A DNA stretch of 61,630 nt from Flammeovirgaceae bacterium UBA7330 (GTDB lineage: Bacteria > Bacteroidota > Bacteroidia > Cytophagales > Cyclobacteriaceae), in contig DKPQ01000008.1 in the NCBI GenBank assembly GCA_002471275.1, positions 1 through 61,630 of the forward strand, in the 5' to 3' direction. The translations under genes were made by a program, and so were the position numbers. Below are positions 45,058 to 54,555 of this stretch, piece by piece. The notes beneath the pieces are model-generated. The model saw only the letters and a list, made by a program, of their open reading frames with translations. It did no database searches and was not told the origin of the DNA. Every line of letters begins with the position of its first letter. The first letter of the stretch is position 1.

Positions 45058-45672
45058 TCACAAGAGAGCGAGCACCCCTGACAAAAGTAATGTCGCTATC
45101 AACAGGGCTTTTCCTAGTCTAATTATTTTGCTGTCCTCTGAGTCTTGTTGGTTTTTCAGCGCAATTTTAAAAGCCTTGATCACATTGCTGAGGTGTTTTC
45201 TGACAGTGGTCTGATTCATGTCCAGCTCTTTAGCAATTTTTTCGTTGGAATAGCCTTTGTTCCTGGCCATGTCATACACCAACTTCCCATAAGGTGTTAG
45301 GGACTGGATCACCTGGTTGATGACAGACTCCAGCTCTTTCCCAATCAGGATGTTTTCCGGATTCAAAGCCTGTGGGTATTTCGATTCATCTATTGGCCCA
45401 AGCGTTTCCCTCCTGGACTTTTTGATTTTTTTAATGGACAGGTGCTTCACAGACTGTACCAGGTAGGCCTCTACATTTTTAATGTCACCCAGTTGATCCT
45501 TTTTGTTCCACAAGGAAATAAACACTTCGGAAACCACATCCTCTGCTGTAGCCTTGTCCTCTGCTATAGAAAATGCATACCTCAACATACACTCAAAATG
45601 TTCATTATAAATGGATTCAAACCACTTATCACTATTGGCATCATGAGCATTGTTATGAATGGAAAATTGCAT
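45058..45672 (-). CDS. RNA polymerase ECF sigma-70 factor
   Basis: 204 residues: region 2 (about 20-60, YAFSIAEDKATAEDVVSEVF) recognises the -10 element, region 4 (about 135-170, YSNEKIAKELDMNQTTVRKHLSN) forms the HTH for -35. The C terminus ends in a hydrophobic tail of about 18 residues (GKALLIATLLLSGVLALL) that could act as a membrane anchor. It directs transcription of susCD and probably the following sulfatase genes in response to FecR. A 155-bp gap with an imperfect AT-rich palindrome near 44950-44980 separates it from fecR. Confidence 0.93.
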   Translation of the reverse strand: MQFSIHNNAHDANSDKWFESIYNEHFECMLRYAFSIAEDKATAEDVVSEVFISLWNKKDQLGDIKNVEAYLVQSVKHLSIKKIKKSRRETLGPIDESKYPQALNPENILIGKELESVINQVIQSLTPYGKLVYDMARNKGYSNEKIAKELDMNQTTVRKHLSNVIKAFKIALKNQQDSEDSKIIRLGKALLIATLLLSGVLALL

Positions 45673-45804
45673 AATTGGGAAAATAGGGAGCCTAAATATG
45701 GTAATAATTATTGAATTGATAAAATAGCAGAGACAATGTAGCTATCAATTTTTACTAACTACTCACAATCAATAATTCAGACTAGGTGTGAAAAATCTTT
45801 TTAC

Positions 45805-45812
45805 TACATTTG
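45805..45812 (+). promoter_or_regulatory. Candidate -7 box for enolase-superfamily gene
   Basis: TACATTTG matches TAnnTTTG exactly and lies 41 bp upstream of the start codon at 45854. A convincing -33 TTG is not seen. Confidence 0.4.
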
Positions 45813-45853
45813 ATCAGAGGAGTATCTGCTCCGCTTACAATAGTCCTAAACAC

Positions 45854-47266
45854 ATGAACAAAAGCAGTCAAAACGGGATGGATCGCCGTTCCTTTCTCAA
45901 AAAAAGCAGTGCTGCCAGCCTGGCTGGCATGGGAGGCCTCTATGCTGTAAATGATCTCGAACTGGTAAAACCACAAAAAAACATGAAACTGAACATTGCC
46001 CGGGTAAGCTCTGACTTTGAACGTGAAGCCCTGTATCCTTATCGATTCAAAGGAGGAGCAATCACTGAGTGCTGGCAGACGATGGCGATGCTGGAAAATG
46101 CTGATGGAATCCGTAAGATAGGATTGGCAACCCAGGGTATCCTCTGGTCAGATGCCAAAGTCTTTTTCAACCACTCCGAGAGCGGGGGCAACGCACTAAT
46201 GTATGCCATGTCGGAGCGGGCCCTGCAGATGATCAACGGACAACAGTTTAGCAACCCGATAGAGATGGTGGACAGTGTGCTCCCTGAGCTGCTGGCCTAT
46301 GGAAAGAAGATCACCGGTAATCCTGACCTGCGGAAGACCTTCGCACTGAATGCACTGGTAGGTGTAGACAATGCCGCCTGGCTCCTCTATGCTGCGGAAA
46401 ACAACGTTGAAGACTTCGATGATATGATCCCGGCTGAATACAGACCCGGGCTCTCCGCCAGGCACGATAAGGTGGCCAGTATCCCTTCTTTCAGCGTGGG
46501 CACCTCCGTAGAAAAGGTGAAAAAAGCCGCTGACGAAGGATTCTTCATGCTGAAGCTGAAGATCGGATCGGCAGGGACACAGAAGGAGATGCTGGAAAAA
46601 GACATCCAATTTCTGGAAGGTGTTCATAAGGCGATAGGTAAATACGAAACACCTCACACCAAGGACGGAAAGATCCCTTATTACTTCGATGCCAATGGCC
46701 GGTATGAAGAAAAGGCATCACTTGAGCGTTTCCTGGACCATGCCAAGAAGATCGGAGCTTTCGACCAGATCGCTGTGATCGAGGAACCCTTCAGCGAGTT
46801 TAATGAGACCTATGTCGGTGATCTGGGTGTACGGGTAGCTGCTGATGAGAGTGCACATACGAAGGAGGATGCCAAAAACCGTATCGACCAGGGCTACCAG
46901 GCCATAGCGGTAAAAGCCATTGCCAAGACGCTAAGTGAGACCATCAAGATCACGCAGCTGGCTTATGAAAAGCATGTGCCTTGCTTCTGTGCCGACCTGA
47001 CGGTGAACCCGATCCTGGTGGAGTGGAACAAAAACGTGGCCGCCAGGCTCCCGGCGTTTCCAGGCCTGAAGCTTGGGCTACAAGAGACAAACGGTCACCA
47101 ATACTATAAACAATGGGACCGCATGATGACTTATCACCCGAGGAAAGACGCCCCGTGGGTAGTGACCAAAGACGGGGTGTACGAAACCGGCAAGCCGTTC
47201 TTCCATGAAGATGGTGGTATTTTTCAGGGATCTGCACATTATCAGGAGGTTTTTAAGGAGGTATAG
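45854..47266 (+). CDS. Tat-exported enolase-superfamily (mandelate racemase/MLE) protein
   Basis: 470 residues from the ATG at 45854; the frame opens earlier at a GTG (45788) but this start places a Tat-type signal (MDRRSFLKKSS) at the N terminus. Core motifs: catalytic Lys pair in FMLKLKIG, metal ligands in YYFDANGRY (Asp), VIEEPF (Glu) and VAADES (Asp/Glu), and AVKAIAK for the second Lys. This matches epimerase/dehydratase branches (dipeptide epimerase-like). The exported form suggests action on a sugar acid or dipeptide in the periplasm; the substrate is unclear. It stands divergent to the sigma gene at the PUL right arm. Confidence 0.85.
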   Translation: MNKSSQNGMDRRSFLKKSSAASLAGMGGLYAVNDLELVKPQKNMKLNIARVSSDFEREALYPYRFKGGAITECWQTMAMLENADGIRKIGLATQGILWSDAKVFFNHSESGGNALMYAMSERALQMINGQQFSNPIEMVDSVLPELLAYGKKITGNPDLRKTFALNALVGVDNAAWLLYAAENNVEDFDDMIPAEYRPGLSARHDKVASIPSFSVGTSVEKVKKAADEGFFMLKLKIGSAGTQKEMLEKDIQFLEGVHKAIGKYETPHTKDGKIPYYFDANGRYEEKASLERFLDHAKKIGAFDQIAVIEEPFSEFNETYVGDLGVRVAADESAHTKEDAKNRIDQGYQAIAVKAIAKTLSETIKITQLAYEKHVPCFCADLTVNPILVEWNKNVAARLPAFPGLKLGLQETNGHQYYKQWDRMMTYHPRKDAPWVVTKDGVYETGKPFFHEDGGIFQGSAHYQEVFKEV

Positions 47267-47375
47267 ATTCCTTTGGGTAAAGTGGGTAAGAACCGCTGAA
47301 AAGCACGGGATTCTTGCTTAGGTTAACCCACCTCCTGATAAAGCTTATATCCCCAGGCTGAAGTACTTTTATGCC

Positions 47376-48482
47376 ATGAACTCGGCCATCATTTACATTG
47401 GCTTTGCACAGGCACTGTATTCATCACTTCTGTTTTTTCTAAAGAGACCACTGAAAATTGCAGATGTGATCCTGGCACTGTGGCTGATCGCCATCTCGGC
47501 TATGTTCGGGCTAAATATTTACCAGGAGGTGAATCAGATCATTGGGGACTCGTGGACGTTTTCGCTGCCATTGCTATTGTCCTATCCCCCCTTCTTATTT
47601 CTTTATAGTAAATACATCACTACCCAATTCGATCGATTCAGATCAAAGGATTTAATACATGGACTGCCAATACTCCTGATCGTTCTTATCATCACGACCT
47701 TTGGCTTGATTAGACCCAATGATGAATTATTTGAGCTGAGAAGTGTAATAGGCTATTTTTTCATGGCATCCCTGTGGGGATATGGGATACTTTCCATCCT
47801 CATCGTAATCAAGCACAAAAAGCAACTCAAAAATAATTATTCCTACAGCTCTTCCCGGATCAACCTCACCTGGCTGATGGTGGTGATCATTTCCTATATC
47901 GTGGTATTTAATCTGACAGTTATTGTTAGTTTGATGACTGAATATGGTGTGATACAATTGGATGCAGATCAGGTTAGAAATCCGATCCTGTTGGCTTATG
48001 TTTATGTGATCGGGATCTGGGGACTGAGACAACACCAGCTTTCATCTGATGGAATCACCTTGAATTCTGTCAGAGATCTTACACTTAAATCTTCATCCGA
48101 CCGATATCAAAAGTCAGGCCTAAAACCAGACCTTGCCAAAACATATGTCGACAAACTGGTCAATTATATGAATGCCTCCGAGGCCTGGAAAGACCCGGAG
48201 CTTTCGGTAGAAAAGTTGGCTATGCAAACCCAAATTCCCAGGCATTACATCACCCAGGTGCTGAATGAAAACCTGGGTAAGAATTTCTACACGTTCGTGA
48301 ATGAATATCGGACTGCTCACGCCAAAAAACTTATTGTCTCACCCGATTACCAGGCCTGGTCATTTGTAGGCATTGCAAACGAATGCGGCTTCAACTCCAA
48401 GACAGCTTTCAATAACTTCTTCAAGAAAGCATCGGGGATGACGCCGAGTGAATATAAGAGTTCACAGCTTGCTGCACTGTAG
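47376..48482 (+). CDS. Membrane-bound AraC family regulator
   Basis: 368 residues. About seven N-terminal membrane helices (1-230) precede a soluble linker and a C-terminal AraC HTH domain (about 265-365; SVEKLAMQTQIPRHYITQVLN as first HTH, FVGIANECGFNSKTAFNNFFKK with TPSEYKSS as second). This layout occurs in Bacteroidota regulators that sense a membrane or periplasmic signal. Direct repeats spaced 22 bp at 48558-48588, upstream of the GH79-like gene, are a plausible binding site. Confidence 0.9.
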   Translation: MNSAIIYIGFAQALYSSLLFFLKRPLKIADVILALWLIAISAMFGLNIYQEVNQIIGDSWTFSLPLLLSYPPFLFLYSKYITTQFDRFRSKDLIHGLPILLIVLIITTFGLIRPNDELFELRSVIGYFFMASLWGYGILSILIVIKHKKQLKNNYSYSSSRINLTWLMVVIISYIVVFNLTVIVSLMTEYGVIQLDADQVRNPILLAYVYVIGIWGLRQHQLSSDGITLNSVRDLTLKSSSDRYQKSGLKPDLAKTYVDKLVNYMNASEAWKDPELSVEKLAMQTQIPRHYITQVLNENLGKNFYTFVNEYRTAHAKKLIVSPDYQAWSFVGIANECGFNSKTAFNNFFKKASGMTPSEYKSSQLAAL

Positions 48483-48492
48483 TTGTTTAGTC

Positions 48493-48517
48493 GTAGCACC
48501 ACTCCAAGTGGTGCTAC
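48493..48517. repeat. Perfect hairpin after AraC gene
   Basis: GTAGCACCACT (48493-48503) and AGTGGTGCTAC (48507-48517) form an 11-bp stem with a 3-base loop, just beyond the AraC-family stop codon. No T-run follows. A hairpin with a similar CAC/GTG-rich pattern occurs right after the GH3 gene (54491-54520), so both could belong to one family of 3'-end elements. Confidence 0.55.
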
Positions 48518-48557
48518 AACTCCTCACAACTACCTGTAAACCAATTCCCTACAGAAT

Positions 48558-48588
48558 GTGAACACCTTTCCCATACCAGGTGAACACC
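48558..48588. promoter_or_regulatory. Direct repeats GTGAACACC, AraC-type operator candidate
   Basis: GTGAACACC occurs at 48558-48566 and 48580-48588, start-to-start 22 bp, about two helical turns, in the same orientation. AraC proteins bind such same-orientation half-sites. The site is 113 bp upstream of the GH79-like gene and 75 bp after the membrane-AraC gene. Confidence 0.5.
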
Positions 48589-48701
48589 CACATATTGTTT
48601 CAAACCTTAAAACCCAATGGCAGCATATATCATTGTTCTTCCAAATTGGTCACAAGCGGCCGGAATTGATTTAGTGAAATAGAATAAACAACACAACGAA
48701 T

Positions 48702-50207
48702 ATGCTATCAAAACTGATTTTAACAGCGATCATTTTTATTGCCAGTTTATTACACTGGACTGCACCTGATGAACCAAACAAAGTATCTCTTGACCTGGCT
48801 AACCTCAAGCAGGTAGCAGAAGTGGATGAGCGATTTCAATCCTACAACGTGGAGATGTGTGAGGTTGTCGGGGGAGATTTCTGGATCCCTTATGAGTTAC
48901 TGGATCCTGAGAAGGTAAAGACGGGAGGGTTTGCAGCACTTAAGCGTACCATCGCAGCCATTGATCTTTATGATAAGAAACTACGTACTCTTGCCTCGGC
49001 TTTGGGACCAACCTACGTCCGGGTGAGTGGTACATGGGCCAATACCACCTATTTCCAGGACAATGATGAGCCTAAGCTAACGGAAGCGCCGTCGGGATAT
49101 GAGAATGTGTTGACGAGAGCGGAATGGAAGGGAGTCATGGACTTTTGTAAAGCTGTTGATGGAAAGCTGGTCACCTCTTTTGCCATTAGTGACGGGATCA
49201 GAGATGCTGATGGAAACTGGACACCCTCACAGATCAAGCCATTGGTGAAATATACCAAAGCCATAGGCGGAGAGATTTATGCAGCAGAAATGTTCAACGA
49301 ACCTTCTCATGCCAGCTATGGTGGCGCTCCTGAAGATTATGATGCTGAGTACTATTCAAAAGACTTTGCCTCTTTCAAAAAATTCGTTGATGAATATATT
49401 CCGGAAATGAGAATCATGGGCCCCGGGTCAACTGGTGAAGGAGGGATCCTGCCAGGCAATGAGCATATGACCACAGACATGATCTTGTCAGAAGCTCAAA
49501 AGCCAGAATTCGAGATCTTCTCTTACCACTATTACGGAGGAGTCTCCAAAAGATGTGGTGGTGAGCTCTCTCCTGAAAACGGACTTGATCAGGAATGGCT
49601 GAGCAAAACGGAGCTTGGATTGAAATACTACGAAGAAGCGAGGGACAAATATCTGCCCGGAGCACCTATTTGGCTGACAGAGACGGCCGAAGCAGCATGT
49701 GGTGGCAACCCCTGGGCGAGTACCTATATAGACACCTTCCGCTACCTGGAGCAAATGGGCAGACTAGCCAAAAAAGGTGTGCAGGTAGTGATGCACAATA
49801 CCCTGGCTGCAAGTGAATACGCATTGCTGGAACAAGGCACACACAACCCAAGACCCAACTATTGGGCGGCTTTGTTATGGGGTAAACTGATGGGAACCCA
49901 GGTATTCGATTCGCCAGCATCAGACGCAGGCCTTGACATTTTTGTGCACAACCTTAAGGGATCTACTCAGGGCAAAGCAGTGCTTATTGTTAATCCCACA
50001 GGAGCTGAGCAATCTGTTGCAATACCGGGTAAAGCAGCACAATACCTGCTCACGGCTGATGAATTGCAAACCAAAACGGTTAAATTGAATGGAGAGGTAC
50101 TGACACTGGCAGCAGACGGATCACTTCCCAAAATCAATGGGAAACCTGTGAATGCAGGAGAAGTGAAGATACCCGCCAGAAGCACGATGTTTTTAGCTTT
50201 TAAATAA
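48702..50207 (+). CDS. GH79-like glycoside hydrolase (heparanase/beta-glucuronidase type)
   Basis: 501 residues with a short signal peptide (to about HWTAP). It has the clan-A TIM-barrel pattern of heparanase-like enzymes: TYVRVSGTWANTTYF, then AEMFNEPSHAS containing the proton-donor E in the N-E pair, EIFSYHYYGG, and the nucleophile E in IWLTETAEAACGG. A C-terminal beta domain with HNLKG and the NPTGAEQS strand follows. The likely substrate contains glucuronic or related acid residues. It heads the right arm, 13 bp before the next gene. Confidence 0.8.
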   Translation: MLSKLILTAIIFIASLLHWTAPDEPNKVSLDLANLKQVAEVDERFQSYNVEMCEVVGGDFWIPYELLDPEKVKTGGFAALKRTIAAIDLYDKKLRTLASALGPTYVRVSGTWANTTYFQDNDEPKLTEAPSGYENVLTRAEWKGVMDFCKAVDGKLVTSFAISDGIRDADGNWTPSQIKPLVKYTKAIGGEIYAAEMFNEPSHASYGGAPEDYDAEYYSKDFASFKKFVDEYIPEMRIMGPGSTGEGGILPGNEHMTTDMILSEAQKPEFEIFSYHYYGGVSKRCGGELSPENGLDQEWLSKTELGLKYYEEARDKYLPGAPIWLTETAEAACGGNPWASTYIDTFRYLEQMGRLAKKGVQVVMHNTLAASEYALLEQGTHNPRPNYWAALLWGKLMGTQVFDSPASDAGLDIFVHNLKGSTQGKAVLIVNPTGAEQSVAIPGKAAQYLLTADELQTKTVKLNGEVLTLAADGSLPKINGKPVNAGEVKIPARSTMFLAFK

Positions 50208-50220
50208 AAGACAGGATCAA

Positions 50221-52341
50221 ATGAAAAGCGTCTCTTTGGCTATCGTATTCCTCATCATATTATTTGGATGCTCGGGTCCGGGTGATGAGTCCAAATTAAC
50301 CGAGATCAATTTCGCTAAGGATTTCATCTCATCAGACACCTTGTTCAACTCCCCGTATGTAGACATTGATGAATGGAGGGAAACTCCCGTCCCACATCGG
50401 TATGTGCATGGAGGTTTTGAAGGAACTGAAACTAGGTTCTCATTTTACTTCCCACCAAAGGAAAAGTATGAGGGTAGGTTTTTCCAATACATCACTCCTT
50501 TCCCCGACAATGAAAACCTGTCGCAGGGCGCTACAGGTGAACAGGATAAAATCGGCTTTTCGTTGGAGAGTGGTGCATACTTTGTGGAAACAAATGGAGG
50601 CGGAGCCATTGATTTTAGCAATCCCCGAGCCAATGATCCTACGATAGGGGCTTATCGGGCCAATGCTGCTTCCGCACAATTCTCACGGGTAGTTGCGCAA
50701 AAACTCTTTGGCGGAGATCGACCGTTTGGCTATTCATTCGGAGGGAGTGGCGGAGCGTATCGAACGGTGGGAGGAATAGAAAATACCACGGGTGTCTGGG
50801 ATGGGGCAGTACCTTATGTGCTGGGATCTCCCATGGCCATTCCCAACGTCTTTTCAGTGAGGATGCATGCCATGCGCATCCTCAAGGATAAATTCCCACA
50901 GATCATTGATGCAGTGGATGCCGGTGGATCAGGCGATATGTATGCCGGTCTAAACGTAGAAGAGCGTGCAGCTCTGGAAGAGGTCACTAAAATGGGATTT
51001 CCTCCGCAAAGCTGGTATGCTTATGAGAGCATGGGGATACATGGTTTTCTGGTGCTCTATCAGGGAGTGGTAGCTGCAGACGGCAAATATTTCACCGAGG
51101 ATTTCTGGAACAAACCCGGGTATCTTGGTGCAAGTCCAACACAGTCTTTGCTAAAGGCGAGGATCCAAAAAAAGAGTACAATCAAAGCGGCAATTGGGCT
51201 GGATCAGGCTATTGAGCTTGGGCTGACCGAGCCAGTGTCAGAAGAGGACCGTGGAAGTGCAGACCTGGCATGGAAGAGTGCTGGTGGCTCGGCAGGTAAT
51301 AAGCCGGTAGCCTTCGAACTGGAGGATATCATGCCGGATGTGGACTTTCTGGGAGGAGACCTTCTCATTCTTTCGGGAGAAGCTGCCGGTCAAAAACTGC
51401 AGATCACCAAAGTAGATGGAAATAAAGTAGTCCTGGCCAATGCCAATCCGACTCAAGTCCTGGTAAATATCCAGCCAGGGGATGCCGTTCAGGTAGACAA
51501 TTCTAATTTTTTGGCCGTGCAGACCTATCACAGGCATCAGGTTCCCGGACCGGAATATACCGTCTGGGATCAGTTCCGAAATGAAGCCGGTGAACCCCTC
51601 TACCCTCAGAGACCGATGTTATTGGGGCCATTGTTTACACTATCTGCCTCAGGCAGCATTCCAACTGGTAAATTCGATGGGAAAATGATCTTGCTCGGTT
51701 CACTCATGGATCGCGAAGCCTATCCCTGGCAATGTGGTTGGTACCGAAATCGGGTGACTGAACACCTGGGAGAAAAAACGGATGATCATTTCAGACTGTG
51801 GTATACCGACCATGCCATTCATGGTGATGGAGAAAACCAACTGGACGATCCTACTCGAGCAGTCAGCTACATTGGCGTACTACAACAGACCCTTCGGGAT
51901 TTGAGTGCCTGGGTAGAAAAAGGAAGTGAGCCGGCGGCTACCACAAGTTACCAGGTGAAAGACGGACAAGTGATTATACCTCCTACAGCAACTGAAAGAA
52001 AAGGGATCCAACCTGTTGTCTCGCTGAAGGCCAATGGAAGTAAAAAAGCCATTGTGAAAGTGGGTGAAGAAGTAAGTTTCACGGCAGATGTCGCTGTGCC
52101 GGAAAACCAGGGAAAAGTGATCTCCGCAGCCTGGGATTTTGACGGGTCGGGAGACTACAAAGAGCAAGCTAAGATGGGAACAGAAATGAATTCAAAAGCC
52201 ACGATCAGTACTACTCATAAATTCTCGAAGCCAGGCACCTACTTTGTCACTCTGAGAGCATTTGCTCAAAGGGATGGGGATAGTGATACGGCTTTTGCCC
52301 GAATCCAAAACCTGGACAGGGTGAGGGTGGTTGTCCAATAA
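50221..52341 (+). CDS. Tannase-like serine hydrolase with PKD domain, lipoprotein
   Basis: 706 residues. Lipobox near GC (about 16-17). An alpha/beta-hydrolase fold shows the nucleophile Ser in FGYSFGGSGG (about 173-180), with Asp in LLGSLMDREAYPWQ and His in YTDHAIHGDGENQ completing a plausible triad. The segment from 370 to 420 (FLGGDLLILSGEAAGQKL) reads like an inserted beta domain. The C terminus is a PKD domain (about 610-706; VGEEVSFTADVAV, DFDGSGDY, THKFSKPGTYFVTLRAF). It may remove acyl groups from the glycan or its phenolic substituents. It is 13 bp downstream of the GH79-like gene. Confidence 0.65.
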   Translation: MKSVSLAIVFLIILFGCSGPGDESKLTEINFAKDFISSDTLFNSPYVDIDEWRETPVPHRYVHGGFEGTETRFSFYFPPKEKYEGRFFQYITPFPDNENLSQGATGEQDKIGFSLESGAYFVETNGGGAIDFSNPRANDPTIGAYRANAASAQFSRVVAQKLFGGDRPFGYSFGGSGGAYRTVGGIENTTGVWDGAVPYVLGSPMAIPNVFSVRMHAMRILKDKFPQIIDAVDAGGSGDMYAGLNVEERAALEEVTKMGFPPQSWYAYESMGIHGFLVLYQGVVAADGKYFTEDFWNKPGYLGASPTQSLLKARIQKKSTIKAAIGLDQAIELGLTEPVSEEDRGSADLAWKSAGGSAGNKPVAFELEDIMPDVDFLGGDLLILSGEAAGQKLQITKVDGNKVVLANANPTQVLVNIQPGDAVQVDNSNFLAVQTYHRHQVPGPEYTVWDQFRNEAGEPLYPQRPMLLGPLFTLSASGSIPTGKFDGKMILLGSLMDREAYPWQCGWYRNRVTEHLGEKTDDHFRLWYTDHAIHGDGENQLDDPTRAVSYIGVLQQTLRDLSAWVEKGSEPAATTSYQVKDGQVIIPPTATERKGIQPVVSLKANGSKKAIVKVGEEVSFTADVAVPENQGKVISAAWDFDGSGDYKEQAKMGTEMNSKATISTTHKFSKPGTYFVTLRAFAQRDGDSDTAFARIQNLDRVRVVVQ

Positions 52342-52427
52342 TTTCAGACTTTGTACAACACCCTTCAGGAATTTTTCAGAATCCTGCGGTAAAATTGATT
52401 TACCTTTCTAAATAATTATTAACCAAA

Positions 52428-54489
52428 ATGATGAAGCTTATGTCCACCAGTAAAATGCTAATTCTTATCCTGTTCGTCTTTATTTCATCCTTTGCCTATG
52501 GCCAAAAGCAGGTGGAAGCCAGATCTGTTAGTCTCCTCTACCATGGGCAGCAAGCCTTCAAGGATCTGAATAATAACGGCAGCCTGGATAAGTATGAGGA
52601 CTGGCGACTTCCGGTAAGCGAGCGTATTGAGGACCTGGTGAGCCAAATGACTCTGGAAGAAAAAGTGGGCATGATGCTGATCAATACATTGAATGCGGAA
52701 GTGGGGGGTAAGATCTCCGAACGTGCTGCCCAGTATATTGAGGACGAAAAGATGACCCGGTTCATCTTCAGAAATACAGTCACCAACAACCCGGCTCCAG
52801 GTGGTGGAGGTGGCTGGGGAGGTACGCAGATCACCCCCTTTGAGGCAGCACAGTTTATGAATATGATCCAGGAAATGGCAGAGAATACCCGCCTGGGGAT
52901 ACCGGTCATGTTCAAATCCAACGCCCGAAACCACATGGATTTTGATGCAAGGGCTGGCATCAACGTGGAATCCGGCGCTTTTTCCTCCTGGCCCAAAGAG
53001 AGTGGCCTCGCCGCAACGCGGGACATGAATTTAATTGCAGATTTTGGAAAGATCATGGCTGAGGAATGGACCGCTATCGGGATCCGTGGCATGTATGGCT
53101 ACATGGCTGACCTTTCTACTGAGCCGCGCTGGTACAGAACACATGAGACTTTTACGGAGGATAGTGAGCTGGCCTCAGATATCATCACGACGCTGATAAA
53201 GAATCTACAGGGCGAGTCATTGAATGAAAACAGCGTAGCCCTGACCATTAAGCACTTCCCCGGAGGTGGTCCGCAGGAAGGTGGTGGCGATCCTCACTAT
53301 GACTTTGGGAAAAACCAGGCGTATCCCGCTAAGAATTTTGATTACCATGTGGCGCCCTTCAAAGCAGCCATTGATGCCGGTGCTTCCTCCATCATGGCGT
53401 ATTATGGCATCCCTGTGGGTCAGGCTTATCAACCCAACAATGTCGGCATGGCGTTTTCCAAAGGGATTTTGACAGAGCTACTCCGCAGCAAACTGGGATT
53501 CAAAGGCTATGTGAACTCAGACACAGGGATCATTGGCAGCCGTGCCTGGGGATTGGAAGATAAAAGTGAGGACGAGCAGATTCTGATCGCCATTGATGCT
53601 GGCACGGATATCCTTTCCGGGTTTAGCAACAACAAGCAGATCCTGGACCTGGTCAATGCCGGAAAGCTCTCTAAAGAAAGAGTTGACCTGTCTGTACGGA
53701 GATTGCTCAAAGAACAATTTGAACTAGGCTTGTTTGAAGACCCTTTTGTAGACCCTAACCGGGCAGCATACCTCGTGGGAAATGCTTCATTCCAGCGGAA
53801 AGCTGACCTGGCACAGCGAAAGTCCATTGTGATGCTACAAAACAATATGAAGCTGCCAATGGCATTACCCAATGGAGATGAAAAGCTGAATATTTATGCC
53901 GTTGGCGTAAATGCGGATGCGCTAACAGGCAGAGAATGGGCGGGATTAAACTTCATCTCAGCCAATGATGCCAGTACCGAGGGTGCCGCATCAGCCGGGC
54001 CTCCCAGCCAGGTAATTCCTACTGTAGCCGATGAGGACCTTGATTATGCGATTCTGAGGGGTCAATGTTTCGAATGACAGGAGCGGCGGACGGATGTTTG
54101 GCGGAGCCAGTCCCGACGAGCTGGACATGATCTCTTTCTCCGCGATGGCGGAGTCCAAATCCTGGACTATCACCCCATCACTGAAGGAGATCAGAGAGAT
54201 CATGCAGAAGGTAGGACCGGAAAAGACGATCCTTTCCATTGATTTCCGACAGCCCTATGTTCTGGACAAGGAAAGTGGCCTGCTTGACGCGGGTGCCATC
54301 TTCGCAACGTTTGGTGTGAGTGATGCCGCTTTGCTTGATGTGATCTCTGGTCGGTTTAAGCCTACCGGCAAGCTACCATACGCCCTGGCCAAAGACCTTG
54401 ATGCCATCAAAAAGCAGGACCCCGATGCCCCCGGCTATCCCAAGAAGGATACCTTGTTTCCTTTTGGCTTTGGGCTGACGTATCCGTGA
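52428..54489 (+). pseudogene. GH3 beta-glycosidase gene with frameshift
   Basis: Two fragments, 52428-54077 and a shifted frame to 54489, form one 686-codon GH3 enzyme if one G is removed from a G4 run at 54058-54061; the join then reads YAILRVNVSNDRSGG. The signal peptide ends at FAYGQ. The (a/b)8 domain has KHFPGGG and the nucleophile Asp in GYVNSDTG; the C-terminal domain keeps FPFGFGLTYP. As read, translation stops at residue 549 and the enzyme lacks about 140 C-terminal residues. It could be a true mutation or an assembly error in a homopolymer. Last gene of the locus. Confidence 0.85.
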
Positions 54490-54490
54490 A

Positions 54491-54520
54491 GTCCTGCCAC
54501 GACCGGAGTCGTGGCAGGAC
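54491..54520. repeat. Perfect hairpin after GH3 gene
   Basis: GTCCTGCCACGAC (54491-54503) and GTCGTGGCAGGAC (54508-54520) form a 13-bp stem with a CGGA loop, two bases past the GH3 stop. It looks like a transcription end element or mobile hairpin. Compare the hairpin at 48493-48517. Confidence 0.6.
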
Positions 54521-54555
54521 TCACACCCGACCCCAACTAGTTCATATCAATCACC

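Noticed and set aside
47267..47375. Intrinsic terminator after the enolase-superfamily gene
   Set aside because: A GTGGGT/ACCCAC pair is visible but the intervening stem is irregular and there is no T-run.
52538..53092. 184-residue frame antisense to the GH3 gene
   Set aside because: A shadow of a strong GH3 coding region; composition is not protein-like.
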